Shown here: positions 17,131 to 26,007 of the stretch, in pieces | How positions within the stretch are numbered: the stretch's first letter is position 1 | Layout of the letters: the number at the start of each line of letters is the position of its first letter | Source of the DNA: Geotoga petraea | GTDB lineage: Bacteria; Thermotogota; Thermotogae; Petrotogales; Petrotogaceae | NCBI RefSeq assembly: GCF_900102615.1 | Contig: NZ_FMYV01000003.1 | Location: forward strand, 186,001-250,000 | DNA length: 64,000 nt | Direction of reading: 5' to 3' | Notes under the pieces: generated by a model | Told to the model about the DNA's origin: nothing | What the model saw: the letters and a program-made list of their open reading frames with translations, nothing else | Database searches by the model: none | Program-made: the position numbers and the translations under genes

Positions 17131-18525
17131 TCATCCTTTGAAAAAATCATTTAAATCAAAAAGTAATAAATTATCATTTGATTCAGAAATTTCTGATAAA
17201 TTTCTTTCAAAACCAGATTTAGAAAAAATAACAAAATATTTTTCAGAAAAATCAAAAATATTGCTTTTATCTTTTAATTGCTCATAAGTTTGAACTCCAA
17301 CTTTTTTATCATACCACTTGCATTCTCCAAATAATGCAGATTTGTTAGAAAAAGCTAAAATATCTATTTCCTCCTGTCTTTTTCTTACGGGATTATGTCC
17401 CCACCATCTACCAATCTTCTCAAAAACAAAAGGTAATTTTTTTTGAAAGTTTAATTTCGTTAAAAATTGAATAGATACATCTTCAAAAACGAATCCCATA
17501 TATTGGTTTAAAAAAGGTTCTACTTTTTTTTCAAAAACATAATCATACATTTCTTGTTCGATTAAAGAATAATTAGAAAAAATAAACCTATAATAGAATT
17601 TAAACATATTATCTTTTAATTTATAAATTGATTTTCTCGATGTCTTTTTATCTAAAATAGGCAGTTCTTTTTCTACTAGATGAATATCTATTAATGTTTT
17701 TAAATACTTAGCTGTTTTATCATTTTTCTCGCCTATCTTTGTTGAAATTTCATTTAATTTTGTATATCCATTAGCTATAGATTCTATTATTGAATTATAT
17801 AAAGAAGGTTCTCTTAGTTCCTGTTTTAAAAGATGTTTTGGTTCATCAAATAGATATGAGTTTCTATTCATAAAATTATTAACTATATTTTCTTTAACAG
17901 AAATAGAATAATCAAATTTATTCAAGTATTGCGGAGTTCCTCCCAATATTCCATAATTAATTATTTTATCTTTATTAGAATAGCTTTTTGAAAATAAACT
18001 ACTTTCAAAAATATCAAAAGGTTTAACTTCCATTTGAGATGTTCTTCTTCCAAAAAGAGGACTTTTGTAGCTTAGAATTTCTTTTTCCATAAAGCTCATA
18101 GAAGAACCGCATATAATTAAAAATAAATTAGTTTTCTGTAGTAAATTATCAATTAAATTTTGAAGCAATGAAATAAGACTTTTATTAGAATTTGCAATAT
18201 AAGGGAATTCATCAATTATTAGAACCAATTTATTTTTTAAGGCTTTTTCTCCTATGAATCTAAAGGCTTTTTCCCAACTAGTAAACGAGTCTAAATAATC
18301 ATTCATTTTAAAATGTTCTAAAATTTGATTTGAAAATTTTTCTAAAGCTAACTTGTCATTATACTCTTCTGCAACAAAGAAAATACTATTTTTATTTTTA
18401 GAAAATTCTTTTAATAAAGAAGTTTTCCCTACCCTTCTTCTTCCGTACATTACTAAAAATTGAAATCCTCTTTTTAAATATAAATCATTTAAAGAATTTA
18501 ATTCTTTTTTACGATTAAAAAACAT
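17131..18525 (-). CDS. ATPase of the archaeal-type/DUF234 family
   Basis: STAND-like AAA ATPase of 464 aa. Walker A GRRRVGKTSLL (about residues 28-38) and Walker B LVLIIDEFPYI (about 107-117) are followed by a winged-helix region (about 230-290) and a C-terminal DUF234 part. In that part, EIDILAFSNKSALFGECKW carries the E/D..ExK pattern of PD-(D/E)xK nucleases. The biological role of this widespread family is unknown; a defence or mobile origin has been suggested. GAGGTG six bases before the ATG at 18525 fixes the start over 18543. It separates two copies of a duplicated hydrolase. Confidence 0.85.
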   Translation of the reverse strand: MFFNRKKELNSLNDLYLKRGFQFLVMYGRRRVGKTSLLKEFSKNKNSIFFVAEEYNDKLALEKFSNQILEHFKMNDYLDSFTSWEKAFRFIGEKALKNKLVLIIDEFPYIANSNKSLISLLQNLIDNLLQKTNLFLIICGSSMSFMEKEILSYKSPLFGRRTSQMEVKPFDIFESSLFSKSYSNKDKIINYGILGGTPQYLNKFDYSISVKENIVNNFMNRNSYLFDEPKHLLKQELREPSLYNSIIESIANGYTKLNEISTKIGEKNDKTAKYLKTLIDIHLVEKELPILDKKTSRKSIYKLKDNMFKFYYRFIFSNYSLIEQEMYDYVFEKKVEPFLNQYMGFVFEDVSIQFLTKLNFQKKLPFVFEKIGRWWGHNPVRKRQEEIDILAFSNKSALFGECKWYDKKVGVQTYEQLKDKSNIFDFSEKYFVIFSKSGFERNLSEISESNDNLLLFDLNDFFKG

Positions 18526-18609
18526 AATTATCACCTCAAACAATTATACCGTATTTTACTAACTCTAAAGTTAATAACTTACGAGTAAGTAATTGACAAG
18601 TAAATAAAA

Positions 18610-18635
18610 AACTACCTTCTTAATAGAAGGTAGTT
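18610..18635 (-). terminator. Terminator of the truncated hydrolase copy
   Basis: AACTACCTTC / GAAGGTAGTT with a 6-base loop. It is homologous to the hairpin at 16123-16148, with paired changes that keep the stem, so it was copied along with the gene. Confidence 0.8.
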
Positions 18636-18693
18636 AAATTTTTGATTTTATTTTCTCAAAAACGAGTACATATTATCTAAAAGCTGATCTAAG

Positions 18694-19515
18694 TTATCTA
18701 TTAAAGGTGAATGTCCACAACAAAAATATGTCTTTCTTTATATCTAATGCCATTTGTTCTGGAACTACGAGGTCGTTCTCACCCCAAAGAACTAAAACAG
18801 GGCACTCTATGCTTTTTGCTTTTCCGTTTCCTTGCTCTATTCCATTGTGTTCTTCACTTATATTAAAATGGACTAATGAATAATCAACATCTGCAAGATT
18901 TCTTTGTGTCAACATGTCGTCTAAATACTCATCGTATTTTTCTGGATCGGGTTTGTTATGTGTGTATATTGTGGCTTCCCATATAGCTCTTAAAGTTGCT
19001 TTGTCTTTATTATCATATGCTTTTTGTAATGGGAGAACCTGTACGGGATCTCTTGCTATTTCTTCTTTTGTAGTTAAATATTCTCCAGCTATGGCATTTC
19101 CGGTTTGGTCCTTTTTAAACATTGGATATCCTCTTGTACCTACTGATTCAATAAGAATTAATTTTTTAACTTTTGAAGGGTGATCTGCAGCCAGAATCAT
19201 AGCTACTCCACCACCAGTTGACCAACCAGCAACATTTACATTTGTTAAATTCATTTTATCCATAAATTCATTAATATCATCTGAAAAATCTTTTAATGAG
19301 TTAACAGGTGTTTTGTAAGTTGATGCACCAAATCCTCTCATATCTACAGCGTAAATAGTGTAATCTTTATCGAACTTTTCCATCAATATATCCCAGTGTT
19401 TTGAAGAAGTCATGTTTCCATGAATCAATAATAACTTTTTGTCTCCACCTTCTTTTATTCTATAACCCAATTCTTCACCGTTACTTAATTTAATTGTTTT
19501 TACTGGAAAATCCAT
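18694..19515 (-). pseudogene. Alpha/beta hydrolase copy 2, frameshifted at the 3' end
   Basis: Near-identical to the intact copy at 16161-17102 but starting at MDFPVKTIKLS, without a signal peptide. After ALDIKKDI the frame changes to FLLWTFTFNR and stops. Relative to copy 1 a stretch encoding about GENAELVYLKNS is lost, and the following GHSPLIDN codons (still present near 18714) are out of frame, removing the catalytic His. Oxyanion hole, nucleophile GWSTGGGVAM and acid remain. The remaining DNA up to 18650 still aligns with copy 1. Probably inactive; a cytosolic origin is suggested by the missing signal. GGGGGCTAAAAA precedes the ATG. Confidence 0.8.
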
Positions 19516-19617
19516 TTTTTAGCCCCCTTTTATTATGAATCAACTCTCACAACAATTATAATACTTTTAACATTTATTTCAAAAAAAATATGCCATCAAA
19601 AAACATATGCCATTAGC

Positions 19618-20229
19618 TCACATATTATCCAAATGATATGTACATCCTTCTAATCTTACATTATAATTATTTGAGTTATAAACTTCAACTATGTTTAGAG
19701 CTGTGTTTTGTTGAACAGGAGGTTGCCATACAAGAGATAAATCTTTGTTATTAAATAAAAGCATTATTACATTCAATATGGCTGCATGTGTAACTATTAA
19801 CACGTTTCCTTCATCATGTTTTGAAATAATGACATTTATTGCTTTTTTAGCTCTTTCTTTTACATCATGAAAAGATTCTCCTTCTTCGGCTTTGAAAATA
19901 TGTGGATATTCCCAAAAATTAACAAAAAGATCTGCGTGAGTTTTTTTAATTTCTTCTTGAGTTCTACTTTCCCATACTCCCAATCCAATTTCTTTTAAAT
20001 TATCTATAGTTTTTATATTTTCTCTTCCAGAAACTATTTTAGCTGTATCTATAGCTCTTTTAAGGGGGCTGCTATATACTTCTTCGAAGTCTATGTGTTT
20101 AATTCTTTTATGTAATTTTTTTGCTTGATTTTTCCCCAATTCAGTTAATTCAGAATTGTGCCAACCTTGCATAATTTTGTTAAGGTTTGACTGGGTTTGG
20201 CCGTGTCTTGTTAGATATAATCTCAACAA
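19618..20229 (-). CDS. Histidine phosphatase (phosphoglycerate mutase superfamily)
   Basis: Phosphatase of about 203 aa. The phospho-acceptor motif LTRHGQTQSN is near residue 8, the second arginine/His region is YSSPLKRAIDTA and the proton donor region is GESFHDVKERA, followed by VTHAAIL with the second catalytic His. Substrate may be a sugar phosphate or alpha-ribazole phosphate. Start choice: an ATG at 20238 touches the AGGAG site, so TTG at 20229 (spacing nine) is more plausible; two codons before RLYLTRHG are TTG. Confidence 0.85.
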   Translation of the reverse strand: MLRLYLTRHGQTQSNLNKIMQGWHNSELTELGKNQAKKLHKRIKHIDFEEVYSSPLKRAIDTAKIVSGRENIKTIDNLKEIGLGVWESRTQEEIKKTHADLFVNFWEYPHIFKAEEGESFHDVKERAKKAINVIISKHDEGNVLIVTHAAILNVIMLLFNNKDLSLVWQPPVQQNTALNIVEVYNSNNYNVRLEGCTYHLDNM

Positions 20230-20340
20230 TAAAATCATCTCCTACATTTTTTCATTTATACTAATATTTTATATTAAATTTATTAATCAATTGATAAGTT
20301 ATTTATAATAATATAAAAAAGTTTATTTATTAAGTAACAA

Positions 20341-20392
20341 ACCTTCAAAATAGTTTTGTAATTTTTATTAATTACTTGGCTACTTTGAAGGT
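20341..20392 (-). repeat. 52-nt palindromic dispersed element, copy 1
   Basis: Read on the minus strand: outer arms ACCTTCAAAGTAG / CTATTTTGAAGGT enclose an inner stem GTAATT-AATAAA-AATTAC. The single non-Watson-Crick position is a G.U pair on the minus strand but an A-C mismatch on the plus strand. A second 52-nt copy is at 55915-55966. This one lies between the histidine kinase 3' end and the phosphatase gene. Confidence 0.75.
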
Positions 20393-20416
20393 ATTATTGT
20401 GTATTGTCACTTGAAG

Positions 20417-22264
20417 TTATTTTATTAATTTTTTTATAAAGCTTATTAACTCTTCTTTTGTATAAGGTTTTGGTAGGAAATCATTTGCCCCAGCTAAAAT
20501 AAATTTAAACCTGTCTTCTGGTCTGGTAAAACCAGAAATAGCTAATATAGGAGTTGATTCGTCCTTTTTTCTAATTTTTTTAATAACCTCCAGGCCGTTT
20601 ATTTTTTTTATCTGAATATCCATTAAAAGAAGATCATATTTATTTTGTTCATATTTTTTGAATGCTTCTTCTCCATCAGCGGCTGTATCTATTAAAAAAT
20701 TTTCATCATTTAAAAACTCTTTCATAAGTTCAAGATTTATAGAGTTATCTTCCGTTATTAATATTTTTTTATTATTAAAATCAATTTTTTTGTTTTCTTC
20801 AGTTTTTATTTCTACGGGTATTTTAACTACGAATTTTGTTCCTTTTGTAGAGGTCTCAACAGATATATTACCTTTGAGCATGTTAATATATTTTTTTGTT
20901 AAAAAAAGTCCAAGTCCTAATCCTTCATATTTTTTAGTGTAAGATAAATCTTGTTGAGAAAATTCATTAAATAAATTTTTTAAATATTCTTCATCTATTC
21001 CTACTCCAGAGTCTTTAACTATTATTTCTAAAACTCTGTTTTTTAGAACCATACTAAATTCTATAAACCCTTTTTCAGTAAACTTACAAGCATTATTTAG
21101 TAAGTTTTCAATAATTTCTTCAACCATTATTACGTCTGTTTTGACGATCTTGTCTAAATTCTGGGATTCAGCTTTAAAAACAAGATTTTTATTTTTTGCC
21201 TCTTCGCTATATTTAGTTTTTAACTCATTAAAAATATTTTCAAAGCTAATCCAACTAAAATTTTTCTTAACATGACTGAATTTTATTTCTGAGGATAATA
21301 GGAGCTTGTTGACTAAATCTTTTAAAGTATTTGCAGATTTTTCCATCATCTCAAAGAAATTTTTGTTTTGCTCTGTGCAGTCACTTTCTTTCAAAATGGA
21401 TAAAGTGCCAAGTAATCCAGTTAAAGGAGTTTTTAGTTCGTGGTTTATATTAGCTAAAAAGATTTCTTTTGCTTTGTTTGCTTCTACTGCTTTATTCTTA
21501 GCTTCAATTAGATTTTGAATTATTTTTTCTTCATCAGATAAATCTCTTGAAGTAACTCCCATTATTGCGCCTAAGTCAGTTTTTATATAGACAATGTTGG
21601 ACAAAATAGACAATGCTTCTCCAGATTTCTTTTTATGAGGCATCTTTATAGATTCCAGATAACCTGTTTCATATAGTTTTTGAATTAAGTTATCCAATTT
21701 ATCATAATTTTCTTTAAAATGTAAAGTTTTCCATTTTTTGCCTAATAATTCATCTGGCGTATATCCATGTATTTCAGCCATATAATCGTTTATATAAACT
21801 ATTTTTTCATTTAGATCTAAAAAACAGACTCCAGATGTCGAATTATCCGCAAGTTTTTTAAATTTATTTAATTCATACTCAAGTTTTTTTCTTTTGGTTA
21901 TGTCTCTGGCAACAGATATTATATAAAGGTTTGGATCATTATTTAAGCGGATTATTTTAGAGGATAGTTCAACATCATATTTTTCACCAGTTTTTGTGAT
22001 GTGTTTTGTTTCGAAAATTTCATCTTTGTTTTCTTTTAATTTTTTTATGATTTTTGGAATATTTTCTATACGGGAAGTATCGTCTATGTCTGTAGGAGAA
22101 AGATTCATGAATTCATCAAAAGAATAACCCATTTTACCAACCGCTGCGTTGTTAACAAAAACAAAGTTTCCAGGGATATTTGTATTTGGATTAACCTTAT
22201 GTATATAAACAGGATCGTTTATATAGTTTAACATTTTGAATTCATCGAATAAATAATCATTCAT
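20417..22264 (-). CDS. Hybrid sensor histidine kinase (PAS-PAS-HisKA-HATPase-REC)
   Basis: Cytosolic hybrid kinase of 615 aa with no membrane helix. Two PAS domains (about 1-125 and 130-250) precede the dimerisation helix with H-box ANINHELKTPLTG (His near 275). The ATPase domain shows N-box NLLNNACKF, G1 DSGVGID and G2 GLGLGLF. The C-terminal receiver has phospho-acceptor Asp in LLLMDIQ (about 548) and Lys in FLPKPY. No output gene or partner regulator lies next to it. The signal sensed is unknown; PAS domains suggest redox, small ligand or light. Confidence 0.93.
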   Translation of the reverse strand: MNDYLFDEFKMLNYINDPVYIHKVNPNTNIPGNFVFVNNAAVGKMGYSFDEFMNLSPTDIDDTSRIENIPKIIKKLKENKDEIFETKHITKTGEKYDVELSSKIIRLNNDPNLYIISVARDITKRKKLEYELNKFKKLADNSTSGVCFLDLNEKIVYINDYMAEIHGYTPDELLGKKWKTLHFKENYDKLDNLIQKLYETGYLESIKMPHKKKSGEALSILSNIVYIKTDLGAIMGVTSRDLSDEEKIIQNLIEAKNKAVEANKAKEIFLANINHELKTPLTGLLGTLSILKESDCTEQNKNFFEMMEKSANTLKDLVNKLLLSSEIKFSHVKKNFSWISFENIFNELKTKYSEEAKNKNLVFKAESQNLDKIVKTDVIMVEEIIENLLNNACKFTEKGFIEFSMVLKNRVLEIIVKDSGVGIDEEYLKNLFNEFSQQDLSYTKKYEGLGLGLFLTKKYINMLKGNISVETSTKGTKFVVKIPVEIKTEENKKIDFNNKKILITEDNSINLELMKEFLNDENFLIDTAADGEEAFKKYEQNKYDLLLMDIQIKKINGLEVIKKIRKKDESTPILAISGFTRPEDRFKFILAGANDFLPKPYTKEELISFIKKLIK

Positions 22265-22327
22265 ATTTTTCTTTCCCCTTTACTTGTCTTTATTATATTA
22301 TACCAAAATTGTTGGGGTAAAATAAAA

Positions 22328-22346
22328 GCCTGTTTTTTAAACAGGC
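22328..22346 (-). terminator. Terminator of the NADH oxidase-like gene
   Basis: GCCTGTTT / AAACAGGC hairpin followed on the minus strand by TTTTATTTT, 14 bases after the stop at 22360. Confidence 0.85.
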
Positions 22347-22359
22347 GTTATAAAATGAA

Positions 22360-23691
22360 TTAATCTAATGCTTCTAAAGCAACACTATTTAAATAATTCC
22401 AAGGCTTATTATAATTAGGTTGGAAGAAAAAATCTGTAAAAGCTAATTCGTCTACTGTCATTTTATTTTGTATGGCTACAGAAATAGTGTTGATTGCTTC
22501 AGTGTGATCTCCGTTTGACATAATTTGAGCACCTAATATTTCTTTTGTTTTTTTGTTATATACCAGTTTAATGATTATCTTGTCATAAGAAGGCATGAAC
22601 TCAGGCCTATTATTCTCTTCTATCAACACTGATTCAACATCAATTTTTTCATTTTTAGCTCTTTCTTCTGTTAAACCTGTAGAAGCTATATTATTTTCAT
22701 ATATTTTGATGCCTGAAGTTCCTTGCGTACCTATGTACTTCATTCTATTTTCTTTTAGGTTTCTTGCAACAAGTGTCCCCATTCTTATTGCATTTGTTGC
22801 AAGAGGGATGTACTGATGAGTATGAAGCGGATTGTAAGTAACTGTACAACAGTCTCCTGCGGCAAAAACATCTTTTTCACTTGTTTCCATATATTCGTTT
22901 ATTTTTATGGCACCATTTTCAAGCATTTCTAATTTCCCTTTGAATAAATTTGTGTTGGGTTTAAACCCAACAGACATGATAACCATATCAGCCTTATATT
23001 CGCCATTGTTTGTAATAACTTTTGAAACCTTTCCATCTTTTCCTTCAAACCTTTCGACTTTCTCACCTAAAGCTAAGATAATACCATGATTTTCCATAGA
23101 ATTTTGGGCTATATCTGTAAATTCTTTATCTAAATATTTTGGTAGAATAGTTTTCTCTGCATCTATTAAAGTAACATTTTTATTCATTTGTTCGAAAGCT
23201 TCTGCTAATTCTACCCCAATATAACCAGCACCAACAACAACAATATTTTTTGCTGATTTAGATTTTTCTATTATCTTGTTTGAATGATAATAATTTTTGG
23301 ATAATTGAATATTTTCAAGGTTTATTCCTTCAATATTTGGAATTACAGGCCATGAACCAGTTGTTATTACGAGCTTATCATAACTATCTTTTTTTATTTC
23401 ATCATTTTCAAGATTTTTAATTTCAAGTTCTTTCTTGTCAAAATCAACATCCAAAACATCATGTTTCATATAAGTCTTTACCCCATCTTTTGACAATTCT
23501 TCTGGAGATGAATAAAAAAGTCCCTTGGGATCTTTTACAACCCCACCTATATATAAAGCAATGCCACAAGAAAGAAAAGATATATTATCATTTATTTCAT
23601 AAACTGTTATATCAGCATCTGGATATAAATTAATTGCATTTTTTATTGCTGCTGTACCTGCATGAGTACAACCAATAACCACTATTTTCAT
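22360..23691 (-). CDS. FAD-dependent NADH oxidase / CoA-disulfide reductase family
   Basis: Flavoprotein of 443 aa in the pyridine nucleotide-disulfide oxidoreductase group. It has the FAD-binding GCTHAGTAAIKNA motif at the N-terminus, the single redox Cys in SFLSCGIALYIGG (about residue 42), NAD-binding VVVGAGYIGVELAEA (about 150) and ATG-type FAD motif VFAAGDCC. Members reduce oxygen to water or peroxide, or reduce CoA/persulfide disulfides; oxygen or sulfur detoxification is likely here. GTG at 23700 overlaps the ribosome site, so the start is taken as ATG 23691. Confidence 0.88.
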   Translation of the reverse strand: MKIVVIGCTHAGTAAIKNAINLYPDADITVYEINDNISFLSCGIALYIGGVVKDPKGLFYSSPEELSKDGVKTYMKHDVLDVDFDKKELEIKNLENDEIKKDSYDKLVITTGSWPVIPNIEGINLENIQLSKNYYHSNKIIEKSKSAKNIVVVGAGYIGVELAEAFEQMNKNVTLIDAEKTILPKYLDKEFTDIAQNSMENHGIILALGEKVERFEGKDGKVSKVITNNGEYKADMVIMSVGFKPNTNLFKGKLEMLENGAIKINEYMETSEKDVFAAGDCCTVTYNPLHTHQYIPLATNAIRMGTLVARNLKENRMKYIGTQGTSGIKIYENNIASTGLTEERAKNEKIDVESVLIEENNRPEFMPSYDKIIIKLVYNKKTKEILGAQIMSNGDHTEAINTISVAIQNKMTVDELAFTDFFFQPNYNKPWNYLNSVALEALD

Positions 23692-23910
23692 ATAAATCAC
23701 TCCATAATATATATTGTTAAAAAAAGCTCAAATAAATAAGATAAAATAAATCGTATTTAAATTATACAACTAATTAAATTATTTTTCAAGAGGAAAATGA
23801 AATTGTTTTATAAGATTATGTAAACATTCTTGACCTATTGTTTTATAAAATTTTTAATATTGATTAATTTATTATATAATTTTATTTATAGATTCGAAAA
23901 GGGGGTAATT

Positions 23911-24435
23911 ATGAGAAAAGCTTGGTATAAATTAGATAATGCAGGTAAACTGTATTCTTCTATTATGAACGATAGAGCAACCACTATTTTTAGATTAAGT
24001 ATTTATTTAAAAGAAAAAGTTGATGTATTAATTTTAAAACAAGCAGTAGATAATTTAAAAGATAGGTTTCCTTATTACAATGTTCTTTTGAAAAAAGGTT
24101 TTTTCTGGCATTATTTGGAAACAACCGATAGGAACCCAACAATAGATTTAGAGAGATATTATCCTTGTATGGATATAAAATATAACAAACAGGGAATTTA
24201 TCTTTATAGATTGCTTTACTTTGAAAATAAACTGTCTTTTGAATTTAGCCATATTATGACAGATGGAAATGGTGCTTTGGTTTATATACTTTCTTTGATT
24301 TATGAGTATTTAAATTTAAAAGGAGAAAATATAGAAAAAATTCCGGGTTTATTTTATAAAGATGAGACTCCAGACCCAGGCGAGTTTGAAGATGGGTTTG
24401 ATAAATATTTTGATCCTACAAACAAAAAAAGATAA
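23911..24435 (+). CDS. Condensation/acyltransferase-type protein, 5' part (frameshifted gene)
   Basis: First 174 codons of an alcohol acetyltransferase/condensation-domain family protein. It opens MRKAWYKLDNAGKLYSSIM and carries the acyltransferase HxxxDG motif in FSHIMTDGNGAL (about residues 113-124). The frame stops at AGA TAA just after a run of seven A (24424-24430). Reading on in the -1 frame gives KKIKFVDAFKLPF, which joins smoothly to the next open frame. The full protein would be about 420 aa, the normal length. Open upstream sequence to 23830 is ignored because AGGGGGT precedes the ATG at 23911. Substrate unknown. Confidence 0.72.
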   Translation: MRKAWYKLDNAGKLYSSIMNDRATTIFRLSIYLKEKVDVLILKQAVDNLKDRFPYYNVLLKKGFFWHYLETTDRNPTIDLERYYPCMDIKYNKQGIYLYRLLYFENKLSFEFSHIMTDGNGALVYILSLIYEYLNLKGENIEKIPGLFYKDETPDPGEFEDGFDKYFDPTNKKR

Positions 24436-24440
24436 AATTT

Positions 24441-25169
24441 GTGGATGCTTTCAAATTGCCATTTAATAAAACGGAACCTGGTATTTATTACACAGTAACT
24501 GGTATTCTTGATAGTAAAGAACTAAAGAAATTGGCGACTAACTACGATTCAAGCGTGGGAGAGTTTTTAATTTCACTATATATATTTTCTATTTACAAAT
24601 ATATAGTTGAAAACAACCTTCCAAAAAAACCTATCTATACTAATTCTCCGGTGAATTTGAGAAGTGTTTTTGGTTCGAAAACAATGAAAAATTTTTTTGT
24701 TAGTGTAACTCCTCATATAGATTTTGAAAAAGATTTATACTCTTTGGAAGAAATAGTGGAAATAGTGAAAAAATATATGAGAAAAGCAAAACAAAAAGAG
24801 TATTTAACAAGGTATATAAATCGATCTGTTAGAAATACTAAAAATTGGTTGAAATTTTTTCCATTGATAATAAAAGATTCTGCTATGTCTGCTGTATATA
24901 ATATTTGGGGAGAAAGTAATTACACATCAGGCTTTTCAAATATGGGGGTTATCAAGTTAGGTCCTTTAGAGAAATATATTGAAAAAATGGAAGCGTATCC
25001 CCCACCAAGTGAAGGAAATATAATAAAAGTAGCTTCATTAACTTATAAAGATAAAATGTATATAACATTTGGAAAATTAACAGAAGAAAAGGACTTGGAA
25101 AGAATTTTCTTTTCCGAATTGAGAAAAATGGGAATAATTGCAAAAATTGAAACGAATTATAGGAGCTGA
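24441..25169 (+). CDS. Condensation/acyltransferase-type protein, 3' part (frameshifted gene)
   Basis: Remaining about 242 codons of the protein begun at 23911. It contains the second half of the condensation-like fold, including SVGEFLISLYIFSIYKYI, PVNLRSVFGSKTMKNFF and SNMGVIKLGPLE, which fit the C-terminal half of these acyltransferases. No ribosome site lies before its only near start (GTG 24441), so independent initiation is unlikely. It is best read as the same gene, joined by a programmed or slippage frameshift, or broken by a one-base loss. Confidence 0.7.
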   Translation: MDAFKLPFNKTEPGIYYTVTGILDSKELKKLATNYDSSVGEFLISLYIFSIYKYIVENNLPKKPIYTNSPVNLRSVFGSKTMKNFFVSVTPHIDFEKDLYSLEEIVEIVKKYMRKAKQKEYLTRYINRSVRNTKNWLKFFPLIIKDSAMSAVYNIWGESNYTSGFSNMGVIKLGPLEKYIEKMEAYPPPSEGNIIKVASLTYKDKMYITFGKLTEEKDLERIFFSELRKMGIIAKIETNYRS

Positions 25170-25173
25170 TAAA

Positions 25174-25908
25174 ATGCCATATTGTCCTAATTGTGGTGTA
25201 AAAGTTGATAAAGGAGTAGAAAAGTGCCCTTTGTGTAATTTTGATATCCCAGCTATAGATCAGGATGATGGTAAAAAATTTAAAAAATATCCAGACAAAA
25301 TAGATAGATATCCAAAATCATACAGAAGAAAAAGAAAGATATTTATGTCTTATTACAACTTTATGGCGCTAGTTTTATCGATTATCTTTTTAATCGAAGA
25401 TTTTGTATTTACAGGGGGAATAACCTGGAGTAAATATGTAATAGTTCCTGTTTTATATACAACTTATTTTTTAAGGTTTATTTTTGGTTTGACAAAAGGA
25501 TATCATAGGGGCCTTTTAACTGTTCATTTAGGCACTTTTGTCATGGTTTTTTTGCTGGATATATTTAATGGAGAAATTGATTTTTCATTGACTTTGGCTT
25601 TACCATTGTTAGTTGTTTCTTATTTTGGTATTGAAGTTTTTTCTTTTATTTCCAAAAAGACGAAAAAGTTCGGATTGGATTCAGTAGCCTATATATTGAT
25701 ATTTTTTGCCTTTTTATTGATAGCTTTGGAGTTTGTTGTAGAATTAAATGTATATTCAATAATAGATCTTGATTGGTCTTTAATAGCGGCTTTTCAATTG
25801 ATTCCGATAGCTTTTTTTATGTTTTTATTACACAACGGTTCTACAGAGAATTTTAAAAGAAATTTTAAACATTTTATTGAAAGACTAATGAGAAAGTTTC
25901 ATACTTAG
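25174..25908 (+). CDS. DUF6320-type zinc-ribbon membrane protein
   Basis: Protein of 244 aa. A four-Cys zinc ribbon (CPNC..CPLC) is within the first 26 residues, a basic linker follows, and then six or so membrane helices (residues about 60-215). It matches what I know of DUF6320 proteins, which commonly sit directly after an acyltransferase like the preceding gene, so the two probably cooperate in modifying a lipid or alcohol. AGGAG at 25161-25165 fixes the ATG at 25174. Function unknown. Confidence 0.7.
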   Translation: MPYCPNCGVKVDKGVEKCPLCNFDIPAIDQDDGKKFKKYPDKIDRYPKSYRRKRKIFMSYYNFMALVLSIIFLIEDFVFTGGITWSKYVIVPVLYTTYFLRFIFGLTKGYHRGLLTVHLGTFVMVFLLDIFNGEIDFSLTLALPLLVVSYFGIEVFSFISKKTKKFGLDSVAYILIFFAFLLIALEFVVELNVYSIIDLDWSLIAAFQLIPIAFFMFLLHNGSTENFKRNFKHFIERLMRKFHT

Positions 25909-25912
25909 AATA

Positions 25913-25945
25913 AAAGCCCTAATGAAATATTAGGGCTTTTTTAGT
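25913..25945 (+). terminator. Terminator after the DUF6320 gene
   Basis: AAAGCCCTAA / TTAGGGCTTT stem followed by TTTTAG, five bases after the stop. Confidence 0.9.
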
Positions 25946-26007
25946 ATTCGCTTAAAATTGTCAATGTATAATTATAGGGTAATATAAAACATGAGGAGGA
26001 AATAAAA

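Noticed and set aside
23812-23850. Direct repeat ATTGTTTTATAA before the acyltransferase gene
   Set aside because: Two copies of a low-complexity AT motif; expected by chance in DNA of this composition.
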